NCBI GenBank assembly: GCA_049687015.1
Contig: JBAVIP010000050.1
Location: forward strand, 77,292-141,291
Source of the DNA: Methylotenera_A sp049687015
GTDB lineage: Bacteria > Pseudomonadota > Gammaproteobacteria > Burkholderiales > Methylophilaceae
Length of the DNA: 64,000 bases
Reading direction: 5' to 3'
In this document: positions 51,597 through 61,335 of the stretch, one piece after another
How positions within the stretch are numbered: position 1 is the stretch's first letter
How the letters are laid out: each line of letters starts with the position of its first letter
Made by a program: the position numbers and the translations under genes
The notes under the pieces: generated by a model
Database searches by the model: none
Seen by the model: the letters and a program-made list of their open reading frames with translations, nothing else
What the model was told of the DNA's origin: nothing

Positions 51597-52856
51597 ATGC
51601 ATTTATCTGACCTTAAACATCTTCCTGTTACCGAATTAGTCGACATGGCCATTACCAACGAAATCGAAAATGCCAGCCGCATGCGCAAGCAGGATCTAAT
51701 TTTTGCTATTCTTAAAAACAAGGCCAAAAAAGGTGACAGTATTTACGGGGATGGCACGCTAGAAGTGTTGCAGGATGGATTTGGTTTCTTGCGTTCGCCA
51801 GACACTTCCTATCTGGCAGGCACAGATGATATTTATGTGTCCCCGTCACAAATTCGCCGTTTTAACCTTCATACAGGTGACAGTATTCAAGGTGAAATTC
51901 GCACACCAAAAGATGGCGAGCGCTACTTTGCGCTTGTGAAAGTCGACATGGTGAACGACGAAGCACCAGAGAATACCAAGCATAAAATTTTATTTGAAAA
52001 CTTAACACCACTTTTCCCAACCATTCCGCTCAAGTTAGAGCGCGATATCCGTGGCGAAGAAAACATCACCAGTCGCGTTATTGATATGATTGCGCCCATT
52101 GGCCGTGGCCAGCGTGGTTTATTGGTTGCCAGCCCGAAAAGCGGTAAAACGGTAATGATGCAAAACATCGCGCATGCCATCACGGCCAATCATCCTGACG
52201 TGATCTTAATCGTATTGCTGATAGACGAGCGTCCTGAAGAAGTGACCGAAATGACACGCTCAGTAAAAGGCGAAGTGGTTGCTTCCACCTTTGACGAACC
52301 CGCAACACGCCATGTGCAGGTGGCTGAAATGGTGCTAGAGAAGGCCAAGCGCCTAGTCGAGCACAAAAAAGACGTGGTAATTTTGCTAGACTCTATCACC
52401 CGTTTGGCACGCGCTTACAACACAGTTATTCCATCCTCAGGCAAAGTGCTCACGGGTGGCGTGGATGCCAATGCATTGCAAAAACCAAAAAGATTCTTTG
52501 GTGCCGCACGTAATATTGAAGAAGGTGGCTCGCTGACCATCATTGCCACAGCCCTTGTAGATACTGGCTCGCGTATGGATGATGTGATTTACGAAGAATT
52601 TAAAGGCACTGGCAACATGGAGATTCACCTCGATCGCCGCATGGCCGAAAAACGCCTCTACCCGGCGATTAACGTCAATAAATCCGGCACGCGCAAAGAA
52701 GAATTGCTCATCGAAAAAGATGTGCTGCAGAAAATATGGGTGCTGCGCAAACTGCTTTACCCAATGGATGACTTAGAGGCGATGGAATTCTTACTGGATA
52801 AAATCAAAGCGACTAAAAACAATGCTGATTTTTTTGACAGTATGCGCCGCGGCTAA
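51597..52856 (+). CDS. rho: Transcription termination factor Rho
   Basis: Rho is a hexameric RNA helicase that ends transcription. The 419-residue protein has an N-terminal Rho domain, the RNA-binding cold-shock-like fold with 'GTLEVLQDGFGFLRSP', Walker A 'LLVASPKSGKTVMMQN' (about 177-192), 'LIDERPEEVTEM', Walker B 'VVILLDSITRLARAYN', the Q-loop 'GALVDTGSRMDD'-type region and 'LDRRMAEKRLYPAI'. Length is the standard for proteobacterial Rho. It is followed by rpmE. Confidence 0.98.
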   Translation: MHLSDLKHLPVTELVDMAITNEIENASRMRKQDLIFAILKNKAKKGDSIYGDGTLEVLQDGFGFLRSPDTSYLAGTDDIYVSPSQIRRFNLHTGDSIQGEIRTPKDGERYFALVKVDMVNDEAPENTKHKILFENLTPLFPTIPLKLERDIRGEENITSRVIDMIAPIGRGQRGLLVASPKSGKTVMMQNIAHAITANHPDVILIVLLIDERPEEVTEMTRSVKGEVVASTFDEPATRHVQVAEMVLEKAKRLVEHKKDVVILLDSITRLARAYNTVIPSSGKVLTGGVDANALQKPKRFFGAARNIEEGGSLTIIATALVDTGSRMDDVIYEEFKGTGNMEIHLDRRMAEKRLYPAINVNKSGTRKEELLIEKDVLQKIWVLRKLLYPMDDLEAMEFLLDKIKATKNNADFFDSMRRG

Positions 52857-52863
52857 TTAATGT

Positions 52864-52903
52864 TTAGCCACTGTATTTGGCTAATTATTGCTATTTTTAG
52901 CAA
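52864..52903 (+). terminator. Possible weak terminator after rho
   Basis: Two small hairpins in tandem: TTAGCCA/TGGCTAA (52864-52870, 52878-52884) and TTGCTA/TAGCAA (52888-52893, 52898-52903) with T-rich spacers. They lie between rho and rpmE; GC content of the stems is low. Confidence 0.35.
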
Positions 52904-52956
52904 TTTAATTCATAATGCGCGGCTTACTGCAACTGCTTAAATTTAGAGAGAAAAGC

Positions 52957-53157
52957 ATGAAAGCCGAAATTCATCCAAACTACCCAGAAATTAACGTTAC
53001 CTGTAGCTGCGGTAATAAATTTAAAACACGCTCAACCCATGGCCGTGATATGAGTATTGAAGTGTGTTCACAATGCCACCCTTTTTATACTGGCAAGCAA
53101 AAAATATTAGACACGGCTGGCCGTGTTGAGAAATTCAAACAAAAATACGGCATGTAA
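52957..53157 (+). CDS. rpmE: 50S ribosomal protein L31 (zinc-binding form)
   Basis: A 66-residue L31 with four cysteines in 'VTCSCGNKF' and 'VCSQCHPFYTGKQ', so it is the zinc-containing type A (C+) form. 'IHPNYPEI' and 'GRVEKFKQKYG' are conserved. The frame extends to an ATG at 52915, but the ATG at 52957 (with AGAGAG before it) gives the family N-terminus 'MKAEIHPNYP'. rho-rpmE adjacency is common in betaproteobacteria. Confidence 0.97.
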   Translation: MKAEIHPNYPEINVTCSCGNKFKTRSTHGRDMSIEVCSQCHPFYTGKQKILDTAGRVEKFKQKYGM

Positions 53158-53188
53158 AATTTGTATCTTACAGTCGATTTTTTGACGG

Positions 53189-53211
53189 AAAAGGCAGCCG
53201 CGCTGCCTTTT
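53189..53211 (+). terminator. Intrinsic terminator after rpmE
   Basis: A 10-bp stem AAAAGGCAGC/GCTGCCTTTT with a 3-base loop and a run of T ending near 53214, 32 bases past the rpmE stop. Confidence 0.92.
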
Positions 53212-53319
53212 TTTATTTTCGCCTCTACACAATGTTAAACTTCTATAAATTCAACAAAGCTATTTAGTTAATTATTGACACAAATGCGTTTCGATCTCGA
53301 CCACGACTGGCAAGGCAAT

Positions 53320-54933
53320 ATGTCCACTCCCCGCGCAAAAGTGGGTGAGCGGGCCAAAACACACTTGTTACTTGTGTTGTGCGCGATCTGGTTGTGTATG
53401 GGCTTAATCGGCCATGCGCCATGGAAGCCCTTTGAATCACACGCTATCAGCACCATTAAAACCATACTGGATACAGGCAACTTGCTCGCGCCAATCTCCG
53501 CCAGCAACAGTCATATCGTTAATCCACCGCTCTTTTATTTAAGCGCCTCTGTCATAGCTAAAGTACTCAGTCCGATATTACCTTTGCACGATGCTGCGCG
53601 CATCGCTACAGGTTTGTGGATGATAATTACTCTGCTTATGGTTGGCATGACTGGTCGCGAACTGTGGGGCAAAGGTTTTGGGAGGCAAACTACTTTTGTG
53701 TTGATAGGTTCGCTAGGATTGGTATTAAGCGCCCATACATTGATGCCAGCTGTATCCTCGTTAACAGGCATTGCAGCTAGCTTCTATGCACTTGGTCTTG
53801 CCAAAAGGCGCCCCTACAGAGCCAGCGTTTTATTAGGCTTTGGCATGGGAGTAAGTTTTCTATCCACTGGCCTGCAACCTTTAGCAATTATTTTAGCTAC
53901 TTGTATTGCTTTGCCTGTTTTGTTTGATCATTGGCGAAACAAAAGCTTTGCCAGCGTTTTTGGTTTATCCCTTTTATCTGCTAGCCCTTTTTTATTGGGC
54001 TGGCCAGTTTTATGCCACTATTTTTACCCTGATACTTTTAGCCAATGGTGGGCGCTATCACTGCAGCAGTTCGAACATAGCGAACATCTGTATTTTTTAA
54101 GAACATTGTTATGGCACGCATGGCCCGCGCTACCACTGGCAGCATGGGGATTATGGCGTTATCGAACTCAACTGCTTAGCAAGCCCAGGTTCCAGTTGAT
54201 TATTACTTTTTTTGTGATTGCATGGGCTGTAATCGGCTTGGGCGACGACAAAGAAGTCTTTGCATTGCCCCTGCTAATTCCGCTAACCGCCATGGCTGGC
54301 GGCAGCATCGAAACCCTTAAACGCGGCACTGCCAGCGCATTAAATTGGTTTGGACTTATTTTATTTGGCCTAATGAGCGGGCTACTTTGGCTGGGCTGGC
54401 TGGCAATGCTCACTGGCAACCCTGTTAAAATTAAAGAACGCCTGTCGTTTTTATCTGGCATGCCACACCTCAATTTCAGCGTGCTTGCTTTTGTAATTGC
54501 AGTTGCTGTCACGCTGATTTGGCTGTTTGCCATCTTACGCTCACAGCATTCTAACCGTTCCAGTACAACCAATTGGGCGGTCGGCATGACTTGCGTATGG
54601 ACGCTATTGATGACGCTTTGGCTGCCGATGATTGATTCTGCACGTAGTTATCACAACGTATTTACCAGCTTAAAAACTGCTCTGCCCAAAAAGTATGCCT
54701 GCGTCGCCAGCAATCGGCTGGGTGATTCGCAGCGCGATTTGCTGCACTATTACGCTAATTTAAAAACACAAACTTTTCAGACTGAGGGAGCCCTCAACTG
54801 TGACTTATATTTAATTCAGGACGATAGAGGCAGGGAGAAAGTTGAACCTGGCCCCGACTGGGAGCTGATTTGGAACGGCAAGCGAGTGAGCGAGAGACGT
54901 GAAGGTTTCAGGCTGTATCAACGCATTAACTAG
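53320..54933 (+). CDS. ArnT-like GT39-type membrane glycosyltransferase
   Basis: A large multi-helix protein (about 537 residues from this start) with the N-terminal topology of ArnT/PMT-type glycosyltransferases: first transmembrane helix, then the periplasmic 'PWKPFESHAIS' segment in the position of the family's acidic catalytic loop, then 'HIVNPPLFYLSASVIAKV'. Many hydrophobic helices and a soluble C-terminus follow. Such enzymes transfer sugars from undecaprenyl phosphate to lipid A or proteins; the acceptor is unknown. Start uncertain: ATG 53320 has AAGG before it; ATG 53284 or TTG 53275 are alternatives. Its end overlaps the convergent TSUP gene by 8 bases. Confidence 0.8.
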   Translation: MSTPRAKVGERAKTHLLLVLCAIWLCMGLIGHAPWKPFESHAISTIKTILDTGNLLAPISASNSHIVNPPLFYLSASVIAKVLSPILPLHDAARIATGLWMIITLLMVGMTGRELWGKGFGRQTTFVLIGSLGLVLSAHTLMPAVSSLTGIAASFYALGLAKRRPYRASVLLGFGMGVSFLSTGLQPLAIILATCIALPVLFDHWRNKSFASVFGLSLLSASPFLLGWPVLCHYFYPDTFSQWWALSLQQFEHSEHLYFLRTLLWHAWPALPLAAWGLWRYRTQLLSKPRFQLIITFFVIAWAVIGLGDDKEVFALPLLIPLTAMAGGSIETLKRGTASALNWFGLILFGLMSGLLWLGWLAMLTGNPVKIKERLSFLSGMPHLNFSVLAFVIAVAVTLIWLFAILRSQHSNRSSTTNWAVGMTCVWTLLMTLWLPMIDSARSYHNVFTSLKTALPKKYACVASNRLGDSQRDLLHYYANLKTQTFQTEGALNCDLYLIQDDRGREKVEPGPDWELIWNGKRVSERREGFRLYQRIN

Positions 54934-55663
54934 AAAACAACATTTTTCCACCGGCAAACACCAGCACGACTGCTAGCAATTTTCTGATGGTTGGATTCGC
55001 CAATCGCTTACTTCCGAATTCCGCACCAATCCAGCCACCCAGTATGGCTGCCACGGCCCAGTAACCCAACCCTGCTGGTAAGGTAGGCGACTTGGTGAGA
55101 ATGCCGAGCAGGCCGGAAATCGAATTTACCAAAATAAACGCTGCGGCGACACCTGAAATCACTTTAGTTTTTGCCCAGCTAAAAAACAGCAATATGGGGC
55201 TTAAAAAAATGCCGCCACCAACACCAGTAATGCCTGCAAGAAACCCCAATATTGCCCCCACTGTGAATAAAATTGGTTTTGCCACAGGCTTCACATCAAT
55301 TTCGTCACGTTTATTCGCTTGGCTAAAAATCACCCATGCCGCATAAATTAAGCACAGCCCAACAATTAATTTATAGGTGTGATCCGGTAAGGTTACTTGT
55401 CCGCCAATAAAAGCGCAGGGTATAGAAGTGATGGCGACAGGCCAGAACAAATGCCAATCAAACGCACGCACCTTATGGAACTTGTAGAGCGCGATTGAAG
55501 CTACCAGCACATTCAAAAATAACGCAGAACTCCGCATATTTTCTGGGGCCATGCCAGCCAGTGCAAACGCCACTAAATATGCTGTTGCGCCGCCATGACC
55601 AACCGATGAAAATAATAAAGCCGCTAAAAATACAAGCGGTATAAGTAAGAGGGCATCAGACAA
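54926..55663 (-). CDS. TSUP-family (TauE/SafE) membrane permease
   Basis: A 245-residue protein with about eight hydrophobic helices matching the TauE/SafE (TSUP) family: 'SSVGHGGATAYLVAFALAG' near residues 20-38 and 'GFLAGITGVGGGIFLSPIL' (about 140-158), the two internal repeats of the fold. Members export or import sulfite, sulfoacetate and similar organic anions. It begins only 5 bases after fdsD, so it is probably the last gene of the formate dehydrogenase operon; the substrate is unproven. Confidence 0.88.
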   Translation of the reverse strand: MSDALLLIPLVFLAALLFSSVGHGGATAYLVAFALAGMAPENMRSSALFLNVLVASIALYKFHKVRAFDWHLFWPVAITSIPCAFIGGQVTLPDHTYKLIVGLCLIYAAWVIFSQANKRDEIDVKPVAKPILFTVGAILGFLAGITGVGGGIFLSPILLFFSWAKTKVISGVAAAFILVNSISGLLGILTKSPTLPAGLGYWAVAAILGGWIGAEFGSKRLANPTIRKLLAVVLVFAGGKMLFSS

Positions 55664-55668
55664 AATAG

Positions 55669-55887
55669 CTAAATACTGATGTAGGATGAAATCGCTGAAA
55701 TGACCTTAGCGTGCAAGCCTGCTCCCTGTTTTTCTTTCACATGTGCGGCTATTTGCTGGCGCATATCTTTTGTCCAAAAATGATTTAGATGATTGGCGAT
55801 GTCTTTTTGCGCTTGCGTCTGGTTTGGCTCGGCCTCAAAAAAATCGCCAATTTGATTGGCCATTTTGATTAATGTTTCAGTTTGCAT
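55669..55887 (-). CDS. fdsD: NAD-dependent formate dehydrogenase subunit delta
   Basis: A 72-residue protein matching FdsD: 'LIKMANQIGDFFEAEPN', 'IANHLNHFWTKDMRQQI'. FdsD is a small accessory or structural subunit of the soluble molybdenum formate dehydrogenase. It follows fdhD by 46 bases and precedes the TSUP gene by 5, keeping the fdsGBACD order. Confidence 0.93.
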   Translation of the reverse strand: MQTETLIKMANQIGDFFEAEPNQTQAQKDIANHLNHFWTKDMRQQIAAHVKEKQGAGLHAKVISAISSYISI

Positions 55888-55933
55888 AGTTTTTATTGAT
55901 AGTTTTTTAGTTGTAAAAGTTTAAAGCTTAATC

Positions 55934-56815
55934 CTATGATTTTATTCTATCTGCGTGCGTATAAATCACAAATTGATTATCACGCAAAAACCCCACCAGC
56001 GTCACACCATACGCCTCTGCAATGCGCACTGCAAGCCCGGTAGGGGCCGAAATAGCCGCAAGCACGTGATAACCTGCAATCGCTACTTTTTGCACCATTT
56101 CATAACTGGCACGGCTGGAGGTCAGTACAAAACCATGTTCCTGGGACTGTTTTTGTTCGTTTTTTTGCTTCGCTAGTGCGCCTATCAATTTATCCATCGC
56201 GTTATGGCGTCCAACATCTTCTCGCACCAGCTGTACCTCACCATCCGCGCTCACCCAGGCACAGGCATGCGTCGCGCCGGTGGTCTGCTGCAGCATCTGT
56301 TTTGACTGCACGGCATGAAAAGCAGCTTGAATACTTGCTGCTTCAATGGTTTCAGGTGATGCTCCAGAAGGCGCATGGATGCTAGAGATAGTGTTTTCAG
56401 ACAAATCCGATGTTTTTACAGGCAATCGAAGCGCTTGCTCTAAACTTTCCGCACCGCACAAGCCGCAACCAGTCCTGCCCGCCAAGTTACGGCGCCGTTC
56501 TTTCAGCTTTACAAAACACTCTGTGGCTATGTCCAAACGTAATTCTATGCCCTGGGGCTGCACCACTATTTCAATGTCATAAAGCTCGCTTTTATCTTGC
56601 AAAATACCTTCGCTTAGCGAAAAACCTAATGCAAAATCTTCTAAATCTTGCGGCGTGGCCAGCATCACCGCATGCGATACGCCGTTGTAAATAAATGCAA
56701 TCGGCGTTTCTTCAGCAAGCTTATCTTTTGCATCGATTAAAACACCGTTACGCCAGCGTTTCACGCCGACCTCGGAGACTGCCGTATCAGCGACAATAAA
56801 TGTTGGCTTGCTCAA
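55934..56815 (-). CDS. fdhD: Formate dehydrogenase sulfurtransferase / accessory protein FdhD (FdsC)
   Basis: FdhD (FdsC) passes sulfur to the Mo-bisMGD cofactor before insertion into FdsA. The 293-residue protein has 'LEDFALGFSLSEGIL', the conserved cysteine pair in 'GRTGCGLCGAESLEQAL' (about 114-130), 'THACAWVSADG', 'REDVGRHNAMDKLIG' and 'LTSSRASYEMVQKVAIAG'. It starts 20 bases after fdsA, in the standard fdsGBACD order. Confidence 0.95.
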   Translation of the reverse strand: MSKPTFIVADTAVSEVGVKRWRNGVLIDAKDKLAEETPIAFIYNGVSHAVMLATPQDLEDFALGFSLSEGILQDKSELYDIEIVVQPQGIELRLDIATECFVKLKERRRNLAGRTGCGLCGAESLEQALRLPVKTSDLSENTISSIHAPSGASPETIEAASIQAAFHAVQSKQMLQQTTGATHACAWVSADGEVQLVREDVGRHNAMDKLIGALAKQKNEQKQSQEHGFVLTSSRASYEMVQKVAIAGYHVLAAISAPTGLAVRIAEAYGVTLVGFLRDNQFVIYTHADRIKS

Positions 56816-56835
56816 TGTGAAAACTGGCTCAATGT

Positions 56836-59736
56836 TTAAGCAGGCTGCCGCGTTTTTTTGCTCAATTTGCTACCTGCAAAGTCAATTTGCGCATCGCTAA
56901 ATGTTTTGTAATGCTGTTGCCAATCTGAAAGCTGATTAACTCGCGTTACCTGCACCGCTGTCACCTTGTATTCTGGGCAGTTGGTCGCCCAGTCGGAGTT
57001 ATCCGTGGTAATCACATTAGCACCAGATTCAGGGTGGTGGAAAGTTGTATAAATCACGCCTGGTTGCATACGCTCGGCAATTTTTGCACGTAACACAATT
57101 TCGCCAGACCGACTGGCAATCCCTACCCAATCACCATCTTTAATGGCTCTATCCTCTGCATCATGCGGGTGAATTTCCACCACGTCTTCTTTATGCCATT
57201 CCACATTTTTGGTACGGCGCGTTTGCGCACCCACATTGTATTGCGACAATATCCGGCCAGTGGTGAGTATGAGCGGGAATTTTGCATTTACTTTTTCAGT
57301 CGTTGGCACATATTGGGTCACAAAGAATTTGCCTTTGCCACGCACGAATTCATCCACGTGCATGGTCGGCGTGCCGGCTGGATTCTCGTCATCACAAGGC
57401 CATTGTATGCTACCCAGTTCATCCAGTTTTTTGAAACTTACGCCCTTGAAAGTGGGTGTCAATGTAGCGATTTCATCCATAATTTCACTAGCATGGCTGT
57501 ATCTCATTGGATAGCCTAACGCTTCGGATAATTTGGCCGTGATCTCCCAATCTTCATAACCATTTTTCGGCGCCATTACGCGGCGCACCGGTGAAATACG
57601 GCGCTCCGCATTGGTAAATGTGCCGCTCTTTTCAAGGAAAGACGCGCCCGGGAAGAACACATGCGCGTACATCGCGGTTTCATTCAGGAACAAGTCCTGC
57701 ACGATGACGCATTCCATATTTTCCAGCGCATGCGTCACATGCTGTGTATTAGGGTCAGATTGCGCAATATCTTCACCCACACAATAAAGCCCTTTAAATC
57801 TGCCTTCAGCGGCAAGATCCAGCATATTCGGGATGCGCAAGCCAGGTTCGTTACTCAAGGGTCTGCCCCAAGCCGCTTCAAACAAGGCACGTGTGGCGTC
57901 ATCTGACACATGGCGATAGCCGGTAAATTCATGCGGCATGCTTCCCATATCGCACGAGCCTTGCACATTATTTTGGCCACGCAATGGGTTCACGCCCACG
58001 CCTTCGCGGCCTAGGTTACCTGTCGCCATGGCAAGGTTGGCAATCCCCATCACCATGGTCGAGCCTTGGCTATGCTCGGTCACGCCCAAGCCATAATAAA
58101 TCGCCGCGTTTCCACCTGTAGCATACATCCTTGCCGCTGCGCGCACGGTTTCTGCTTTGACGCCTAATTCTTTTTCCAAGGCTTCGGGTGAATTTTCCGG
58201 TTTCGCCACAAAATCACGCCAAACCACGTAAGAATCCAACTCACATCTTTCTTTAACGAAATCTTCTTTCACCAAGCCCTCGGTCACCACCACGTGTGCC
58301 AAGGCTGAAATCAAGGCTACATTGGTGCCAGGACGCAAATTCAAATGATAATCGGCATGTACGTGAGGCGAATTTTTCACCAAATCAATTTCGCGCGGAT
58401 CGGCAATAATCAGCTTCGCGCCTTCACGCAGGCGGCGTTTCATTTGGCTTGCAAATACAGGGTGGCCATCCGTCGGGTTGGCGCCGATAATCATAATGAC
58501 ATCTGATTTCATGACGGAATCAAAGGTTTGTGTTCCGGCAGATTCGCCCAAAGTTTGTTTTAAGCCATAACCCGTTGGGCTGTGGCAGACACGGGCGCAA
58601 GTATCCACGTTGTTGGTGCCAAACACAGCGCGCACCAGTTTTTGCGTGACGTAAACTTCCTCATTGGTGCAGCGTGATGAGGTAATACCACCCAGTGCAT
58701 CTTTGCCGTATTTGGCTTCGATGCGTTTAATTTCGCTGGCAGCGTAGCTAATCGCTTCATCCCAGCTCACTTCCTGCCATGGGTCAGTGATGCTTTTGCG
58801 TATCATTGGCGTGGTAATACGGTCTTTGTGCGTGGTGTAACCCCATGCAAAGCGGCCTTTTACGCAGGCGTGACCATGATTGGCGCCACCGTCCTTGTTT
58901 GGCGACATGCGCACCACTTCTTCGCCTTTCATCTCGGCGTTAAAGCTGCAGCCCACGCCACAATAGGCGCAAGTAGTGACGATGCTATGCTCCGGCGTGC
59001 CCGCTTCAATCACGGTTTTTTCCATCAAGGTTGCGGTAGGGCAAGCTTGTATACAAGCGCCACAGGATACACATTCTGATTCTAAAAAGTCTTTATTGCC
59101 CGCAGAAACTTTGCTGCCAAAACCACGACCTTCAATGGTTAAAGCGAAAGTGCCTTGCGTTTCTTCGCACGCACGCACACAACGTGAGCAAACAATGCAT
59201 TTACTGGGGTCAAATGTGAAATAAGGATTCGATTCGTCTTTTTCAGCTTTCAGGTGATTTTCACCTTCGTAGCCATAACGCACCTCGCGCAAGCCCACTG
59301 CGCCCGCCATGTCTTGTAACTCACAATCGCCATTTGCGGCACAGGTTAAGCAATCCAGCGGATGATCTGAGATATAAAGTTCCATCACGCCACGGCGCAC
59401 GTCCGCCAATTTTGAAGTTTGCGTATGTACTTTAATGCCTTCGGCCACAGGCGTGGTGCATGAGGCGGGGTAGCCTTTACGGCCTTCAATTTCCACCAGA
59501 CACAAGCGGCATGAACCAAACGGTTCCAGGCTATCAGTCGCACACAATTTAGGCACGGTCACGCCTGCTAACTGCGCTGCGTGCATGATAGACGTGCCTT
59601 CTGGCACGCTGATATCTACGCCATCTATATTCAGCGTAACTTGTTTTTCGGCCATCTTTTTCGGCGTGCCGTAGTCTTTGTTGGGGTCGTATTTATTAAC
59701 CGACTTCAAGTCTGCGTTATATTTAATATCATCCAT
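56836..59736 (-). CDS. fdsA: NAD-dependent formate dehydrogenase subunit alpha (molybdenum catalytic subunit)
   Basis: FdsA oxidises formate to CO2. The 966-residue protein has an N-terminal [2Fe-2S] domain ('PFGSCRLCLVEIEG'), a His/Cys cluster motif ('DHPLDCLTCAANGDCELQD'), two 4Fe-4S motifs ('CIVCSRCVRACEE', 'CVSCGACIQACPT'), then the molybdopterin domain: 'CAYCGVGCSF' cluster, 'DTCARVCHSPTGYGL' with the cysteine Mo ligand (no selenocysteine), 'NPLRGQNNVQGSCDMG' and a C-terminal MGD-binding domain. An AGAGG ribosome-binding site supports the ATG at 59736; a later ATG (Met28) is the alternative. Confidence 0.97.
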   Translation of the reverse strand: MDDIKYNADLKSVNKYDPNKDYGTPKKMAEKQVTLNIDGVDISVPEGTSIMHAAQLAGVTVPKLCATDSLEPFGSCRLCLVEIEGRKGYPASCTTPVAEGIKVHTQTSKLADVRRGVMELYISDHPLDCLTCAANGDCELQDMAGAVGLREVRYGYEGENHLKAEKDESNPYFTFDPSKCIVCSRCVRACEETQGTFALTIEGRGFGSKVSAGNKDFLESECVSCGACIQACPTATLMEKTVIEAGTPEHSIVTTCAYCGVGCSFNAEMKGEEVVRMSPNKDGGANHGHACVKGRFAWGYTTHKDRITTPMIRKSITDPWQEVSWDEAISYAASEIKRIEAKYGKDALGGITSSRCTNEEVYVTQKLVRAVFGTNNVDTCARVCHSPTGYGLKQTLGESAGTQTFDSVMKSDVIMIIGANPTDGHPVFASQMKRRLREGAKLIIADPREIDLVKNSPHVHADYHLNLRPGTNVALISALAHVVVTEGLVKEDFVKERCELDSYVVWRDFVAKPENSPEALEKELGVKAETVRAAARMYATGGNAAIYYGLGVTEHSQGSTMVMGIANLAMATGNLGREGVGVNPLRGQNNVQGSCDMGSMPHEFTGYRHVSDDATRALFEAAWGRPLSNEPGLRIPNMLDLAAEGRFKGLYCVGEDIAQSDPNTQHVTHALENMECVIVQDLFLNETAMYAHVFFPGASFLEKSGTFTNAERRISPVRRVMAPKNGYEDWEITAKLSEALGYPMRYSHASEIMDEIATLTPTFKGVSFKKLDELGSIQWPCDDENPAGTPTMHVDEFVRGKGKFFVTQYVPTTEKVNAKFPLILTTGRILSQYNVGAQTRRTKNVEWHKEDVVEIHPHDAEDRAIKDGDWVGIASRSGEIVLRAKIAERMQPGVIYTTFHHPESGANVITTDNSDWATNCPEYKVTAVQVTRVNQLSDWQQHYKTFSDAQIDFAGSKLSKKTRQPA

Positions 59737-59753
59737 GATGCACCTCTTGCCGC

Positions 59754-61334
59754 TTAGGCGGCCGCTTTTTTGGCTTCAAGGCCAAAATCTCTTGGTTTAA
59801 AATCTTCAGCAAAATGATTTAGCGCACTCAATACAGGGTAAGGCGTCATGCCACCCAAAGCACATAGCGAGCCGTTGAGCATGGTGTCGCTTAAATCGCG
59901 GACCAGTTGAATGTTTTTGCTATGGTCTTTGCCAGTGATTATTTTATCAATCACCTCTGCGCCACGCGTAGAGCCAATGCGGCACGGCGTGCATTTCCCA
60001 CAGCTTTCAGTCGCGCAAAATTCAAACGCATAGCGCGCCATTTTTGCCATGTCCACCGTATCATCAAAAGCGACAATGCCGCCGTGGCCCAACACCGCCC
60101 AAATCTTGGTAAATTCCTCGTAATCCAGCGGCGTGTCAAATTGACTTTCTGGCAAGTACGCGCCCAGCGGGCCGCCCACCTGCACTGCGCGAATTGGCTT
60201 GCCCGTGAATGACCCGCCGCCAAAGTCGTACAGCAATTCACGCAAAGTCGCGCCAAACGCCAGCTCTACCAACCCGCCGTGCTTAATATTGCCTGCGAGC
60301 TGAATCGGCAATGTGCCACGCGAGCGGCCCATGCCATAGTTGGCATAAAAAGCTGCGCCTTTGTCTAAAATAATCGGTATGGTCGCCAAAGAAATCACAT
60401 TATTCACCACCGTCGGCTTGCCAAACAAACCTTCAATTGCAGGCAATGGCGGCTTAAAGCGCACCTGGCCGCGCTTGCCTTCTAAACTTTCTAATAATGA
60501 AGTCTCTTCGCCGCAAATATAAGCACCTGCCGCGCGTCGCACTTCCAGCTTAAATGTGTGAGCTGAACCGCAAATTTTATCGCCTAAATAACCTGCTTTT
60601 TCAGCCTTGGCGATGGCTTCATTCAACACTTTAAGCGCGTGCGGATACTCGCTACGCAAGTAAATATAGCCCTGATTTGCACCCACGGCCACGCCTGCGA
60701 TCGTCAGGCCTTCAATCAGCACGAAAGGGTCATCTTCCATAATCATGCGGTCAGAATAGGTGCCAGAATCGCCCTCATCGGCGTTGCAGACGATGTATTT
60801 TTGGTTTGCTGGCGCATTTAAAACCGTGTTCCACTTGATGCCGGTAGGGAAAGCCGCGCCGCCGCGACCGCGCAAACCAGAATCGGTTACGGCTTTTACT
60901 ATCTCTGCGCTCGACAATTTGAGCGCGTTTTTAAGGCCTTTATAACCATCATGCGCGATGTAATCTTCCAAAGAGACAGGATCGGTAACGCCGACCCGCG
61001 CAAAAGTTAAACGTTGTTGTTTTTTAAGCCAAGTCAATTCCTCGGTTAGCCCTAAATTTAGCGGATGAGACTTTGCTTTTGAAGACTGAGCATGTAAAAA
61101 ATCTGCATCAAACAGGCCTGGCACATCTTTTGGCTGCACCGGCGCATAAGCCACGCGGCCTTTGTCTGTGGCAACCTCTACCATCGGCTCTAGCCAAAAC
61201 AAGCCGCGCGAACCATTGCGAATTAGCTCTATTTCAATGCCGCGTTTCTGTGCTTCTTCCTGTATTTTTTTTGCGGTGCGGTCTGCGCCTAGTGACAGCG
61301 CGCTGGAATCGCGAGGGACATAAACCTTAATCAT
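59754..61334 (-). CDS. fdsB: NAD-dependent formate dehydrogenase subunit beta (NuoF-like)
   Basis: FdsB carries FMN and passes electrons to NAD. The 526-residue NuoF homologue has an N-terminal thioredoxin-like [2Fe-2S]-type region, 'GLRGRGGAAFPTGIKW' (FMN/NAD loop, about 153-168), 'CNADEGDSGTYSDRMIMEDD', 'GAYICGEETSLLESLEG' and the 4Fe-4S motif 'ESCGKCTPCRIGSTRG'. It begins one base after fdsG ends. Confidence 0.97.
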   Translation of the reverse strand: MIKVYVPRDSSALSLGADRTAKKIQEEAQKRGIEIELIRNGSRGLFWLEPMVEVATDKGRVAYAPVQPKDVPGLFDADFLHAQSSKAKSHPLNLGLTEELTWLKKQQRLTFARVGVTDPVSLEDYIAHDGYKGLKNALKLSSAEIVKAVTDSGLRGRGGAAFPTGIKWNTVLNAPANQKYIVCNADEGDSGTYSDRMIMEDDPFVLIEGLTIAGVAVGANQGYIYLRSEYPHALKVLNEAIAKAEKAGYLGDKICGSAHTFKLEVRRAAGAYICGEETSLLESLEGKRGQVRFKPPLPAIEGLFGKPTVVNNVISLATIPIILDKGAAFYANYGMGRSRGTLPIQLAGNIKHGGLVELAFGATLRELLYDFGGGSFTGKPIRAVQVGGPLGAYLPESQFDTPLDYEEFTKIWAVLGHGGIVAFDDTVDMAKMARYAFEFCATESCGKCTPCRIGSTRGAEVIDKIITGKDHSKNIQLVRDLSDTMLNGSLCALGGMTPYPVLSALNHFAEDFKPRDFGLEAKKAAA

Positions 61335-61335
61335 G

